Source of the DNA: Flavobacteriales bacterium
GTDB lineage: Bacteria; Bacteroidota; Bacteroidia; Flavobacteriales_E; Vicingaceae
Reading direction: 5' to 3'
Assembly: GCA_020853105.1 (NCBI GenBank)
Contig: JADYZM010000004.1
Location: 164,563-228,562, forward strand
DNA length: 64,000 nt
This document shows positions 62,809 through 64,000 of this stretch, piece by piece. Each line of letters opens with the position of its first letter. The first letter of the stretch is position 1. A program made the translations under genes and the position numbers. The notes beneath the pieces were generated by a model that was not told the DNA's origin, did no database searches, and saw nothing but the letters and a program-made list of their open reading frames with translations.

Positions 62809-64000
62809 TTATTTGATTTTTCGCATACGCAAGCTTAATGGGGTAACTTCCAGATACTCATCTGCTTGTATGTATTCCATAGATTCTTCTAATGAAAATT
62901 TAATCTTTGGAGCAATTTTAGTCCCTTCATCTGAGCCTGTGGCTCTCATGTTAGTTAGTTGTTTTCCTTTGATTACATTCACTTCCAAGTCGTTGTCTCT
63001 TGTATGTTCTCCAATTACTTGACCTTTGTATAAATTTTCACCCGGGTCAACAAAAAAACGACCCCGGTCTTGCAGTCTGTTTATAGCGAAAGCAGTTGCC
63101 GGTCCTGATTCTAGAGAAATTAATGAACCTTTTATGCGTTCAGGAATAGGTCCTTTAAAAGGTCCGTACTCTCTAAAACGATGAGTCATAACCGCATTTC
63201 CTGATGTAGCTGTTAAAATATTGTTTCTCAAACCGATTAGACCTCTTGAGGGAATATCAAATTCAAGATGAAGTAAATCTCCTTTAGGTTCCATTACTTG
63301 CATTTCGCCTTTTCTTTGTGTAACCAAATCAATTGCTTTGCTCGAAAACTCCTCAGGAACACTAATCACCAATGTTTCATAAGGCTCGTGTTGTTGTCCG
63401 TTAATTTCTTTATATATTACCTGTGGTTTGCCAACTTGAAGTTCATAGCCTTCTCTTCTCATCGTTTCAATCAAAACAGAAAGGTGAAGCACGCCGCGTC
63501 CAAACACATTAAATTTATCTTCGGTTCCAGTATCTTCAACACGCAAAGCCAAGTTTTTTTCAAGTTCTTTATACAGCCGGTCTCTCAAGTGTCGAGATGT
63601 TACAAATTTTCCTTCTTTCCCAAAAAATGGAGAAGTATTGATTGTGAACAACATACTCATAGTTGGCTCATCAATGGCAATTCTGGAAAGTTCTTCAGGA
63701 TTGTTTAAGTCGGCAACAGTATCGCCAATTTCAAAATCTTCGATACCAACAATTGCGCATATATCTCCACTTCTTGCTTTTGTAACACGAGTTCTGCCCA
63801 TACCCTCAAAAACATAAAGCTCTTTAATCCTGACTTTCTTTTTGATACCACCATTTTTACACAACATGTAATCTTTCCCTTCTTCCAAATCTCCCCTAAA
63901 AATTCTTCCAATTGCAATTCGTCCGACAAATTTTGAATAATCTAATGACGTAATTTGCATTTGTGCATCGCCGGGCTTGTAGGGTGCCTCCGGAATATTA
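62809..64000 (-). CDS. typA: Translational GTPase TypA/BipA, C-terminal part (5' end beyond window)
   Basis: QMQITSLDYSKFVGRIAIGRIFRG...VMTHRFREYGPFKGPIPERIKGSLISLESGPATAFAINRLQDRG; frame stays open through 64000. Confidence 0.95.
   Translation of the reverse strand, partial: NIPEAPYKPGDAQMQITSLDYSKFVGRIAIGRIFRGDLEEGKDYMLCKNGGIKKKVRIKELYVFEGMGRTRVTKARSGDICAIVGIEDFEIGDTVADLNNPEELSRIAIDEPTMSMLFTINTSPFFGKEGKFVTSRHLRDRLYKELEKNLALRVEDTGTEDKFNVFGRGVLHLSVLIETMRREGYELQVGKPQVIYKEINGQQHEPYETLVISVPEEFSSKAIDLVTQRKGEMQVMEPKGDLLHLEFDIPSRGLIGLRNNILTATSGNAVMTHRFREYGPFKGPIPERIKGSLISLESGPATAFAINRLQDRGRFFVDPGENLYKGQVIGEHTRDNDLEVNVIKGKQLTNMRATGSDEGTKIAPKIKFSLEESMEYIQADEYLEVTPLSLRMRKIK

Overview
AT-rich Bacteroidota chromosomal window, assigned from T9SS type A sorting domains, SprB-like repeats, TTG-N19/21-TAnnTTTG promoters and gene content. 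About 1-41 kb and 60-64 kb are mostly ordinary chromosomal genes: an M3 peptidase, ABC-F ATPase, pntAB, prmA, a very large TPR/PD40/SPOR envelope protein, clpS-like, M48 peptidase, phoH, rnz, HU, ychF, an Mpl-like ligase, a SCO family protein, priA and typA. The accessory part is 41.3-60.3 kb. It holds two paralogous three-gene T9SS cassettes: protease/beta-helix giant, jelly-roll-like T9SS protein, and SprB-repeat T9SS protein. Each cassette is followed by a ~1.1 kb conserved non-coding composite repeat. Two 304-bp copies of a structured RNA-like element also occur here, and one of their stems differs by four consecutive compensatory base-pair changes. The two giants share a C-terminal half but carry different catalytic heads (S8 subtilisin versus metzincin), and the subtilisin copy is split by a single in-frame TAA just before its catalytic Ser. 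The second gene of the downstream cassette has a three-copy (+,-,+) repeat that could form two mutually exclusive perfect hairpins, one burying the start codon. All calls come from reading the sequence; no database or folding computation was run.
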